Assembly: GCA_034435955.1 (NCBI GenBank)
Contig: DAOTWA010000048.1
Coordinates: forward strand, 1 to 15,469
DNA: 15,469 nt
DNA from: DAOTWA01 sp034435955
Lineage (GTDB): Bacteria > Chloroflexota > Anaerolineae > Anaerolineales > Anaerolineaceae
Reading direction: 5' to 3'
Below, piece after piece: positions 7,996 through 15,135 of the stretch. Numbering within the stretch: the first letter of the stretch is position 1; each line of letters begins with the position of its first letter. A program made the translations under genes and the position numbers. Below the pieces are notes generated by a model. The model did no database searches and was not told the origin of the DNA. It was given only the letters and a program-made list of their open reading frames with translations.

Positions 7996-9063
7996 TCAGA
8001 CGACCTCGATGCGCTGGTTTTCGATCACCACGCCGATCTCCCAAAGGGGTTGAGCGAGTTCGGCGGCGCGTTTATTCAGCGCGGCCATCTTTTCCGGCGG
8101 AACAGCCAGCAGCAGACCGCCGCTGGTTTGCGGGTCGAAGAGCAGCATCCGGGATTTTTCGTCCAGCGCAGGGGAAAAATTCACATGCGCCTCGAAAAAA
8201 TGGCGGTTATCGAACGCCCCGCCGGGGAAAGTCCACTCACCGGCATAATGAAAGGCGCCTTTCAAGAAGGGGATGCGGTCAAACTCGAAGCGCAGGCCAA
8301 CGCCCGAAGCCACGGCCACCTCCCAAGCGTGGCCGAGCAGGGAAAAGCCGGTCACATCGGTGGCGCAGCGCAGGCCGACTTCGACCGCCAGTTTCCCGGC
8401 GGCGTCGTTGAGGCGCTTCATCCAACTGACCGCCTCGGCTACGTCAGCCGGCGTGGATTTGTCCTGTTTGAGCGCCGTGGTGGTCACACCGAAGCCCAGC
8501 GGTTTGGTGATCACCAGCCGGTCGCCGGGACGAGCGCCGGCCTTGGTCAGCATGGCGCGTGGATCGACAAAGCCCAACACCACCAGGCCGTATTTGGGCT
8601 CCTTATCCTGCACGGTGTGGCCGCCGGCGATGACCACACCTGCCTCGCGCGCCTTTTCCGCGCCGCCGCGCACGATTTCGGCCAGCAGGTCGTACGGCAG
8701 GTTGGGCGGCAGGGCGGCGATGTTGAGGGCCAGGAATGGCCGGCCGCCCATGGCGTACACGTCCGAGAGGCTGTTTGCCGCGGCGATGGCACCGTAGTCA
8801 TAGGCGTCGTCCACCACTGGTGTGAAAAAGTCAGTGGTCATCACCAGGGCGCGTTGATCGTCCAGGCGCCATACGGCAGCGTCGTCAGGCGCCCCTAAAC
8901 CTACCAGCAGGTCGGGGTACTGGTCTGGCATGAAAATCCCCTCGATCGGGCGCAGAACCTGCGCCAGCGCTTCCGCGCTCAGTTTAGACGCTCAACCGGC
9001 GCAGCTCGAAAGGCTGGTCAGGCGCACCTGCCTACCCGAGGTGGATCGCGGTGCCTGGGTCAT
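7996..9063 (-). CDS. selD: Selenophosphate synthetase (selenide, water dikinase), itself a selenoprotein
   Basis: SelD makes monoselenophosphate from selenide and ATP, the Se donor for Sec-tRNA and selenouridine. Without recoding the frame starts only at an ATG at 8931, and lacks the catalytic N-terminus. From the ATG at 9063 (GGAGG 9 nt upstream), 23 codons lead to an in-frame TGA (8992-8994), then continue in the same frame to 8931 and on to TAA at 7996. The peptide around it reads LTSLSSCAG-U-ASKLS. U24 aligns with E. coli SelD Cys17 and K27 with Lys20. Downstream hallmarks are GAPDDAAV, TTDFFTPVVDD, AGGHTVQDKEP, TDVTGFSLLGH and DPQTSGGLLLAVP. Total 355 residues including Sec, the normal SelD length. 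TGA as Sec is inference from alignment and the hairpins that follow; SelA, SelB and tRNA-Sec must lie elsewhere. Confidence 0.93.
8949..8991 (-). promoter_or_regulatory. Candidate bacterial SECIS element in selD
   Basis: Directly after the TGA on the minus strand there are 12 nt, then AGCGC-GGAA-GCGCU (8979-8966), a 5-bp GC stem with a loop beginning GG. It is followed without gap by GGCGCAG-GUU-CUGCGCC (8965-8949), a perfect 7-bp stem with a loop beginning G. Bacterial SECIS elements are stem-loops within the coding region just past the UGA, with a G among the first loop bases; the loops lie 17 and 33 nt after the UGA. Either, or both stacked, could bind SelB. Confidence 0.65.
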
Positions 9064-9085
9064 GGGTTGGTTCCTCCGATGGCCA

Positions 9086-9091
9086 ATTATA
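9086..9091 (-). promoter_or_regulatory. -10 element for selD
   Basis: The minus strand reads TATAAT (in GGATTATAATTGG). The predicted leader is about 16 nt, just enough for GGAGGA before the ATG at 9063. No clear -35 is seen. This supports transcription starting upstream of the long selD form, not within it. Confidence 0.5.
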
Positions 9092-9214
9092 ATCCAGCAG
9101 GATTCAGCCACTGCGGAGCGGCGGCCTCACCCTGATGATCAGGCGCGATGGCCGGGCTATCATCGTTCGCACTTTGCGAGTAAATGGTCGTTTGCACCTG
9201 GCGTGAAGACGGTT

Positions 9215-11143
9215 TCAATTCTGCGCGACGCGTTCCGCCCGGAATTGGGACTCGTACAGTCTTGCATACAGTCCATCCTGGGCCAACAGCTCAGCGTGCG
9301 TACCGCGTTCGATGATCTGGCCGCGGTCGAAGACCAAGATCAGGTCGGCCGCCAGAATCGTGCTCAACCGGTGGGCGATGACGATGCTGGTGCGGCCGGC
9401 CATTACCCGTCTGAGCGCCTCCTGGATCAGCGCCTCGGATTCGCTGTCCAGGTGGCTGGTGGCCTCGTCGAGCACCAGGATGCGCGGATCCTTGAGGATG
9501 ACGCGGGCCAGGGCGATGCGCTGTTTCTCGCCGCCGCTCAGCCGGTAGCCGCGCTCACCCACCACCGTATCGTAACCCTGCGGCAACTGGGTGATGAAAT
9601 CGTGGATGTTGGCGGCCCGCGCGGCGGCCTCGATTTGCGCTTGGGTTGCGTCCAGCTTCGCGTACATCAGATTGGTGCGGATGGTGTCGTGGAACAGGTA
9701 GGTTTCCTGGGTAACCATGCCGATCTGGGCGCTGAGCGAGGACAGGCTCACGTCGCGCAAATCGTGCCCGTCGATCAAAATGCGCCCTTCGCTGGGATCA
9801 TACAGGCGGGGAATCAAATAGGTGAGCGTGGTCTTACCCGCACCGCTCGGTCCGACCAGGGCGACGAGCTGGCCCGGCTCGACATGGAAGCTGACATGTT
9901 CCAGGGCATCCTCGCGCGCCTGAGTATGCAGCGCGGCGGCTTCTTCCAGCGGCGCCTGCACTCCCGAGAAAGTCGCCGCCACATTATCCATGCGACCCGG
10001 CCGCGAGACGGTGCTCAGCAAATGGGTCTCATCGATCTCGTAACGGAAGGTCACATCCTGAAATTCCAGTTCACCGCGCACGTCGCGCAGTTCGATGGCG
10101 TTCTCTTTCTCATCGATGTCCAGGGGCAGGTCAATCACCTCGAAGACGCGTTCGAAGCTGACCAGCGAGGTGGCGAAGTCCACCGGCGCGTTGGCCAGAC
10201 CCTGTAAAGAGGCGTAGAGGCTGGTCAGGTAGGCGCCAAACGCCACGATGGTGCCGATGGTGAAGGTGCCGCGGATGACCAGATAACCGCCCAGGCCGTA
10301 AACCAGCGCCGTCCCAACGGCGCTGAGCAGGCCGATGATGGCGAAGAAGACGCTGCCCATCAGGGCGCTGTCCACGCCCAGGTCGCGCACCTGAGCGGCG
10401 CGCCCGCTGAAGCGCTCCACTTCGGTGCGGATGCGGCCGAAAAGCTTGACCAGCAATGCGCCGCCGATGTTGAGCGTCTCGTTCATCATGGCGTTCATCT
10501 GGGCGTTGGCTTCGAGCTGCCTGCGGGTGATCTCCCGCAGACGCGAACCCAGGCGTCGAGCAGCCAGCACGAACAGGGGCAGAACGATCACGCTGATCAG
10601 CGTCAGCCGCCATTCCAGGCTGAGCATGACCGCCAGCACGGCCGCCGCTTGGATGATGTTGGTCACGATATTGACGATGGTGTTGCTGATCGCGTTCTGC
10701 GCTCCGACCACGTCGTTGTTCATGCGGCTCATCAGCTCGCCGACTTTGGTGTTGGTGAAGAAGCGCAGGGACATGCGCTGCAGGTGTGTGTAGATGGCCA
10801 CACGCAGGTCATAAATGACCCCTTCGCCGGCCGAGGCATTCAACCGGCGGCGCACCACGTTAAGCGCCCCGCCCAGGACGGGGATGATCAGCAATGCGAT
10901 GGCCAGCAGCATCAGGCGGTGCAGGTCGCCGCGTGGGATGGTGCGGTCGATCAAGTCGCGCAGAATCAGCGGGGTGAGCAGGGTCAGACCCGTGCTGGTC
11001 AGGATGAGGGCGAGCATGCCCAGGATTTGCTTCCGATAGGGCCGCGCATAGCTCAAGACTCGCCGCAGCAGACCCATGCTTACCTTGGGGCGCTCTTCGG
11101 GAGCGGTCAAATAGCCCCACCAACCAGAGCCGTGAAAACCCAT
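9215..11143 (-). CDS. ABC transporter, fused TMD-NBD half-transporter (exporter type)
   Basis: This 642-residue type IV (ABCB/MsbA-like) exporter half is expected to work as a dimer in the cytoplasmic membrane. A six-helix membrane domain covers about residues 40-325. The NBD has Walker A GPSGAGKT (431-438), Q-loop Gln479 (MVTQETYLF), signature LSGGEKQR (535-542), Walker B ILVLDE (555-560) and switch His591 (AHRLS), so it should be catalytically competent. Between the A-loop Tyr (FRY) and the next strand (ALEHVSFHV) sits an extra segment of about 43 residues (370-412) not usual at this point. The start is ATG 11143, 7 nt after AGGAGG; the ATG at 11149 is only 1 nt from it. The substrate is unknown: no neighbouring second half or biosynthetic gene gives a clue. 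Confidence 0.92.
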   Translation of the reverse strand: MGFHGSGWWGYLTAPEERPKVSMGLLRRVLSYARPYRKQILGMLALILTSTGLTLLTPLILRDLIDRTIPRGDLHRLMLLAIALLIIPVLGGALNVVRRRLNASAGEGVIYDLRVAIYTHLQRMSLRFFTNTKVGELMSRMNNDVVGAQNAISNTIVNIVTNIIQAAAVLAVMLSLEWRLTLISVIVLPLFVLAARRLGSRLREITRRQLEANAQMNAMMNETLNIGGALLVKLFGRIRTEVERFSGRAAQVRDLGVDSALMGSVFFAIIGLLSAVGTALVYGLGGYLVIRGTFTIGTIVAFGAYLTSLYASLQGLANAPVDFATSLVSFERVFEVIDLPLDIDEKENAIELRDVRGELEFQDVTFRYEIDETHLLSTVSRPGRMDNVAATFSGVQAPLEEAAALHTQAREDALEHVSFHVEPGQLVALVGPSGAGKTTLTYLIPRLYDPSEGRILIDGHDLRDVSLSSLSAQIGMVTQETYLFHDTIRTNLMYAKLDATQAQIEAAARAANIHDFITQLPQGYDTVVGERGYRLSGGEKQRIALARVILKDPRILVLDEATSHLDSESEALIQEALRRVMAGRTSIVIAHRLSTILAADLILVFDRGQIIERGTHAELLAQDGLYARLYESQFRAERVAQN

Positions 11144-11164
11144 ATCCATACCTCCTAAGTCTAT

Positions 11165-11184
11165 GGGGATTAATTATAAGCCCC
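11165..11184 (-). promoter_or_regulatory. -10 element inside an inverted repeat, upstream of the ABC exporter
   Basis: TATAAT lies at 11178-11173 on the minus strand, giving a leader of about 24 nt. It is centred in a 20-bp near-palindrome reading GGGGCTTATAATTAATCCCC, with GGGG/CCCC arms and one internal mismatch pair. A repressor dimer could cover the -10 there. Promoter call is moderate; the operator reading is inference. Confidence 0.5.
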
Positions 11185-11388
11185 TGGGATGTTGCCCGAA
11201 CAGCATCTCGATTTGGTTCCCCTTGAGCCTGATGCAGACAGTTTTCCGGCGTCCTGTCTGGAAAAACGCCCATCTTGAACGGCAAGCAGCCATACCTGAC
11301 GATGGATGCAGGGACAGACAATGGGGTGCGAGGGCGGCTCGCCGGCGAAGGAGCTTACTGTGATTAATGAAAAAGGCCGTAAAACCGC

Positions 11389-11394
11389 TATAAT
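11389..11394 (+). promoter_or_regulatory. -10 element, probable promoter of the glycosyltransferase gene
   Basis: The plus strand reads CGCTATAATAAAAG. No good -35 is visible. If used, the leader to the ATG at 11606 is about 205 nt, much longer than the other leaders here. A second candidate (TAAAAT at 11455-11460) would still leave about 140 nt. Confidence 0.4.
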
Positions 11395-11605
11395 AAAAGT
11401 GTGACCGAAAAACAATTATGCGTGATGCGACAGTTGAATGATCTCCTGTTGAGATAAAATAATTGATCACAACCTTTCATGGTTTACCCATCGATCCGGC
11501 CAGCCCAGGAACCGAGCAGGATATTCAACTTCGCTCACAAACCATGTCAACTGTCGCCGCGCCGGCCGCTCGAAGCCGCTAAAGACTTCGAACCCGCAGG
11601 TGCTC

Positions 11606-13042
11606 ATGGCAAAGGCAACCATTATCCAAGACAAGGCCACTACTCAGCCCATTCAAAGCCTCAGGCCCGAGATCAAGGGCGAAGCGCTGCGCCGCCGCCT
11701 TTGGGCCAGCCTGCCCTTTTTATTGGTCATCGCAGCCATTCTCTCTTCCCAGTATTGGACTCTTTTCCTCTCCACCAGCGATATCGCCCGTTACCAGTGT
11801 TACGCTCTCTACTACTGGTACGGCGAAGGGGCGTTGAGGCTGCTGCCCCTGCACCAGTGCGCCTTTGCCGGTCCTCCTCCGGCGGTTCCTTACAGCTTTT
11901 TCCCGTTTGAATATCCCCCGCTGACGCTGCTGGTCTTCTTACTTCCGCTTTTCTTTTCCATCCAACGCTATCCGCTGGTATTTGCCCTGATGATGGCTCT
12001 GGTAGCCATCGGCGTCTATTATCTACTTTTGCGCTACGGCACGCGCAGGGCAGTCAAGCTGTACACGGTCTTTCTCGTGCTCGGCGCGGCCGTGACCACT
12101 TTCGCCCGCTACGACCTGATACCCGCCGCGCTCACGTTGCTGGCCGTCCTGTCCGCCGAGCGCAAACGCTGGCCGCAGGCCTATATTTTTCTGGCCTTCG
12201 GCGTTTTGATGAAATATTATCCGATCGTCCTGTTGCCGGTCTTTTTCCTGGCCGAGCAAATCGAAACCGGGCGCATCCCTGCACTGACGGCGGGCGCCTC
12301 GCTCTCTGAAGCCTTACGCGCCTTTGCCACATCCGTCCTCAGACTGCGCACCTGGCGCTGGAAAAATACGCTGTTATTCTCCGCTTTGGTCCTGGCCGTG
12401 ATGGGACTGTTCGCGGTTTTCGATCTGCAGAATGCGGTGCTGCACCCTTTGCTGTATCTATTAGGCCGGCCGGTGCAGATCGAATCTGTCCAGGGCACGC
12501 TGCTGTGGCTGGCTTCCCTCTTTGGTGTCCCTCTAGAGCTGGAGTATTCTTATGGGTCTTTGAACTGGCTCAGCCCGCTCGGGGTGTGGATGGAGCGCGC
12601 GTTCACCCTCTTCTTGGCTGCCGGCCTGGTGTGGATTCTCAAGGAGCTCTGGCAGCAGAAGATGGATTTGTTGCAGGCTGCTCTGGCAGCGCTGATCCTG
12701 CTCGTAGCCACCGGCAAGGTGTTCAGCCCGCAATACCTGCTCTGGCTGATCCCCTTGATTGCCTATTCCGGAATTCCCAACCGCACCCTGACACTGACCT
12801 GGATTGCGGTATGCGTGCTGACCAGCCTGATCTTCCCGGGCTACTATTCTTTCGCGCCGAATGGCAACAGCCTGCCCCACATGCCGGGCTTTCTCCCGAT
12901 CCTTGCTGTCCGCAATGGCCTTATGGTCGCTCTGGCGTTCGCGTATCTCCTGAATGTGAATAAAGCGCGTGAGCGCCTGGCCCCTTCCAGCCTCATGAAG
13001 GAGCGCCGTCCTCTCGGGCAGGCCTTAAGGATCTCCCGGTAG
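11606..13042 (+). CDS. Multi-TM glycosyltransferase, GT87/DUF2029-like (GT-C fold)
   Basis: This 478-residue polytopic membrane protein has about ten hydrophobic helices. Its style resembles polyprenol-phosphate-sugar dependent transferases of the GT87 (DUF2029) group, which add mannose or arabinose-type sugars to lipids or glycans outside the membrane. Visible features are an early TM at about 34-52, a first extracytoplasmic loop starting STSDIARYQCYALYYW that contains the acidic residue expected for GT-C enzymes, FPFEYPP, and the segment FARYDLIPAALTLLA followed by FGVLMKYYPIVLLPVFF, typical of the family. A GTG at 11600 is two codons upstream; I chose the ATG at 11606 (AGGTG upstream), but both are possible. 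It is the only main gene on the plus strand and converges on the arfB remnant 21 bp past its stop. Donor and acceptor are unknown. Confidence 0.75.
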   Translation: MAKATIIQDKATTQPIQSLRPEIKGEALRRRLWASLPFLLVIAAILSSQYWTLFLSTSDIARYQCYALYYWYGEGALRLLPLHQCAFAGPPPAVPYSFFPFEYPPLTLLVFLLPLFFSIQRYPLVFALMMALVAIGVYYLLLRYGTRRAVKLYTVFLVLGAAVTTFARYDLIPAALTLLAVLSAERKRWPQAYIFLAFGVLMKYYPIVLLPVFFLAEQIETGRIPALTAGASLSEALRAFATSVLRLRTWRWKNTLLFSALVLAVMGLFAVFDLQNAVLHPLLYLLGRPVQIESVQGTLLWLASLFGVPLELEYSYGSLNWLSPLGVWMERAFTLFLAAGLVWILKELWQQKMDLLQAALAALILLVATGKVFSPQYLLWLIPLIAYSGIPNRTLTLTWIAVCVLTSLIFPGYYSFAPNGNSLPHMPGFLPILAVRNGLMVALAFAYLLNVNKARERLAPSSLMKERRPLGQALRISR

Positions 13043-13063
13043 ACTCCGTAAGTCAGAAGGTGA

Positions 13064-13396
13064 TTATTCTTCGCCGGACAAGCGGCGCAGGCGCTTGATC
13101 TCCGCGCGGCGGCGCTTGTCGGCCAACCGCCGCTGGCGGGAAGCGGCAGTCGGATAGGTCGTCTTGCGCGGCCGGGGTTTCTCCTGGGCGCGCCGTAGCA
13201 GCGTGATCAGACGGTTCAAAGCGTCCTGGCGGTTGCGCTCCTGCGAGCGGTAGCGGCTGGCCTGGATCACCAAATCCCCTCCCGCGGTGATGCGCCTGCC
13301 AGCCAGCCGGACCAGACGCGCTTTTACTTCCCCCGGCAAAGACGGCGAGTCCAGGACATTGAAGCGAAGTTGCACCGCGGTGGCGACTTTGTTCAT
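13064..13396 (-). pseudogene. arfB: 3' fragment of resident arfB, lacking the GGQ domain start
   Basis: This is the C-terminal part of a ribosome-rescue peptidyl-tRNA hydrolase (ArfB/YaeJ family). It begins exactly at NKVATAVQLRFNV, the stretch that in the family follows the catalytic GGQ, and keeps the Lys/Arg-rich tail (KRRRAEIKRLRRLSGEE) that enters the mRNA channel. An in-frame TAA lies four codons before the first ATG, so the missing part cannot be read through. It is GC-rich like the host genes. It fits the fragment at 15136-15222, which carries the first 24 codons of the same gene; only the six codons for PGGQNV are absent. Without GGQ a product would have no hydrolase activity. Roughly half its residues match the intact copy at 13476-13901. 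Confidence 0.85.
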
Positions 13397-13475
13397 GGCG
13401 TGGTCTTAAGACAGTACATTTTTCAATTTCCATCGTTTACGTCCACCCCTTGAAACCGAAGCGAGAACGGAAAGG

Positions 13476-13901
13476 TCAATCCAGATCCGTGGGCGTTGTG
13501 CGCCGCGATCGCTTGATAGCGCCGCGGCGTTTCTTTTCTTCGACTCGTTCAGCCTGAGAAGCAGCGGTAGGCCTGGTTCTTTTGCGTGGTTTTGGCTTTT
13601 CCGTTGCTTGAAAGATTAAAGCAACCAGGCGGGCAATTGCATCCTCGCGATTTTGTTCTTGAGTGCGATACCGTTTTGCCTCGATAATCAGAACGCCTTC
13701 CTCGGTAATTCGGTTCCGCGCAATGCTGTGCAACCGCTGTTTAACTTCATCCGGTAATGTAGTTGATGTATCAACGTTAAATCGAAGTTGAACCCCTGTC
13801 GCGACTTTATTTACGTTCTGGCCCCCAGGGCCAGAGGAACGGATGAAATCAAACTGTATTTCAGTATCCTCTATCGAGAGGGAAGGTGTAATTTTAATCA
13901 T
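13476..13901 (-). CDS. arfB: Intact ArfB-like peptidyl-tRNA hydrolase, carried on the inserted block
   Basis: This 141-residue ribosome-rescue factor is related to class I release factors. ArfB enters the A site of ribosomes stalled without a stop codon and hydrolyses the peptidyl-tRNA. The catalytic GGQ is at residues 26-28 (SSGPGGQNVNKVATGVQLRF). The basic tail ends KKRRGAIKRSRRTTPTDLD. Length is normal. The ATG has GGGGA 8 nt upstream. It uses AT-rich codons, unlike the resident copy on either side, so it is diverged and probably acquired. It starts 51 bp after the stop of the LuxR-type gene and is probably cotranscribed with it. It is the only copy here that could be active. Confidence 0.92.
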   Translation of the reverse strand: MIKITPSLSIEDTEIQFDFIRSSGPGGQNVNKVATGVQLRFNVDTSTTLPDEVKQRLHSIARNRITEEGVLIIEAKRYRTQEQNREDAIARLVALIFQATEKPKPRKRTRPTAASQAERVEEKKRRGAIKRSRRTTPTDLD

Positions 13902-13952
13902 TAAGTATTCCCCAATCGCTTTATTATGATAAGGCCATCAACAACCTTGCTT

Positions 13953-15017
13953 TTATTGAATAGCCCAGACAAGCCACTGCTTTCTGTTAATCATAAAAAC
14001 ATTTGTCATTAATGCTTGGGAAGTTCCGTTTGTTTCGCATGGACCTGGACACATTTGAACCCACCAGCTTAATTTCGTTGTCTCTTCACCGCATTGGGCA
14101 GTAATAAGTTGCGCGTATGGAGATTTATCAGCCCGTGCGATTTTATTTATCCACTCTTGCGTAATTGTTTTACCCGCAAATGGATTGATTAGTACCGGCC
14201 AATAAGCAGGGTCAGTCCATTGCATTTCTGCTTCGCGCGTTCCAACTGCCATATGCTGTACCGTATCAACAACCACTTCAGGTAATAACCCCGCATAATC
14301 TTCGAGCCCTTCTGTATTTGGGCATCCTGCCGTTGCCGGCCAAGCTCCAAATTTCAGAGAGAGTGGCTGTAAATAAATATTTTCATTAGGAAATACAGGA
14401 GATACAACAGATGGTTCCCAAGTGGCATTAGCAACCTCTGTGTTCTTGATAGTTTCTGTTTCCGTTGGCAAAGCAGCATACATAAAGGTCGCCGTAGGCG
14501 TTGGAACAAATTTCGCAGGGGATACTGTAGTGAAAATGGGTTGAGCGGTGATTTTAGGGGTAAGTATTGATTGCATTATTGTATTTTCAGCAACTGGCTC
14601 TGGTATTACTGCAGGCTTTATTTTGGAAGACCCGTTTATGGATTTATTAGCTATATATGCTAATGCAATAACCAAAGCAAATGCTACGATGAAATAAAAA
14701 ACCTTTTTCATGGTTTCCCTCCGCTTTGAACTTGAGTTTGCCTCATTTTCGGGAGGAATGGGCGAAAAATCTACTACGGGGTTCCGTAGTATCCTCTCAG
14801 GTGGGCTTACGGTTTCCCGTAATTGGTTTTCGGACAGCTTTATTACAGCTTCTGTACGGGAAGAAACGTTTAATTTTGAAAAAATGTGTGTAATATGGTA
14901 CTCGACCGTGCGTTGTGAAATAGACAACTCCAAACTAATTTGTTTGTTGCTTTTTCCCTGCATTAACCTCGTGATGATATCAAGTTCACGTTTTGTGAAA
15001 AATTCTTTTTTATTCAT
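13953..15017 (-). CDS. LuxR-type HTH protein with TM anchor and extracytoplasmic C-terminal domain
   Basis: This 354-residue protein starts with a LuxR/GerE helix-turn-helix (about residues 6-61: FTKRELDIITRLMQGKSNKQ, then ISQRTVEYHITHIFSKLNV). After a short linker comes one TM helix (about 105-123), a long Pro/Thr/Ser-rich stretch (about 135-215), and a C-terminal domain of about 140 residues that I do not recognise, with Cys at 232, 309, 323 and 327 (MCPGPC). The order suggests DNA binding inside the cell tied to a sensing domain outside, as in ToxR-like tethered regulators; this is inference. GGAGGG plus ATG at residue 103 could give a second product lacking the HTH. It has no good Shine-Dalgarno at its own ATG. 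AT-rich, on the inserted block, and 51 bp upstream of the intact arfB. Confidence 0.8.
   Translation of the reverse strand: MNKKEFFTKRELDIITRLMQGKSNKQISLELSISQRTVEYHITHIFSKLNVSSRTEAVIKLSENQLRETVSPPERILRNPVVDFSPIPPENEANSSSKRRETMKKVFYFIVAFALVIALAYIANKSINGSSKIKPAVIPEPVAENTIMQSILTPKITAQPIFTTVSPAKFVPTPTATFMYAALPTETETIKNTEVANATWEPSVVSPVFPNENIYLQPLSLKFGAWPATAGCPNTEGLEDYAGLLPEVVVDTVQHMAVGTREAEMQWTDPAYWPVLINPFAGKTITQEWINKIARADKSPYAQLITAQCGEETTKLSWWVQMCPGPCETNGTSQALMTNVFMINRKQWLVWAIQ
14709..14722 (-). promoter_or_regulatory. Internal ribosome binding site and ATG within the LuxR-type gene
   Basis: The minus strand reads GGAGGG, then AAACC, then ATG (14711-14709), in frame at codon 103. The peptide from there, MKKVFYFIVAFALVIALA, is a standard signal anchor. 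This site is better than the one at the first ATG, so the membrane/sensor part may also be made alone. Confidence 0.55.
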
Positions 15018-15060
15018 TGTAAAGCCAATTTTTAGACAACAATTGAATAAGTATTTAGAT

Positions 15061-15069
15061 TTTATAACA
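15061..15069 (-). promoter_or_regulatory. Extended -10 promoter of the LuxR-type gene
   Basis: The minus strand reads TGTTATAAA, an extended -10 with one mismatch, inside the AT-rich block. The predicted leader is about 38 nt. No good -35 is seen. It suggests the block brings its own promoter. The AT-rich background raises the chance of a false match. Confidence 0.4.
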
Positions 15070-15135
15070 AATTAGGAAATATTGCGAGGAATATTATTAT
15101 CTATGGTTGAGCTAATACTGAAAAGAATATGTAGA

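Larger units (their letters stand above)
11150..11605. other. Divergent intergenic region between the ABC exporter and the glycosyltransferase
   Basis: No convincing gene is seen in these 456 bp. Short minus-strand frames between 11170 and 11470 have no recognisable motif. The region holds the ABC promoter near 11165-11184, an inverted repeat CAGACAG/CTGTCTG (11235-11241 and 11254-11260, 12-nt loop), a plus-strand TATAAT at 11389-11394, and a second weaker -10 (TAAAAT, 11455-11460). The stretch 11461-11605 is a leader with no clear structure. Confidence 0.6.

Noticed and set aside
7996..8931. selD as a complete gene starting at the ATG 8931
   Set aside because: No Shine-Dalgarno suited to it was seen, and the product would lack the catalytic Cys/Sec and Lys. 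The upstream in-frame extension matches the SelD N-terminus.
8930..10207. Plus-strand frame of 425 codons across selD and the ABC gene
   Set aside because: It lies antisense to the selD N-terminus and the ABC NBD, both of which have clear motifs; no recognisable protein on the plus strand.
11174..11470. Small minus-strand genes in the divergent intergenic region
   Set aside because: Several overlapping frames, none with a good ribosome binding site or motif; they also overlap the ABC promoter.
13053..13433. Alternative minus-strand frame over the arfB 3' fragment
   Set aside because: Out of frame with the clear ArfB C-terminus; shadow frame of GC-rich sequence.
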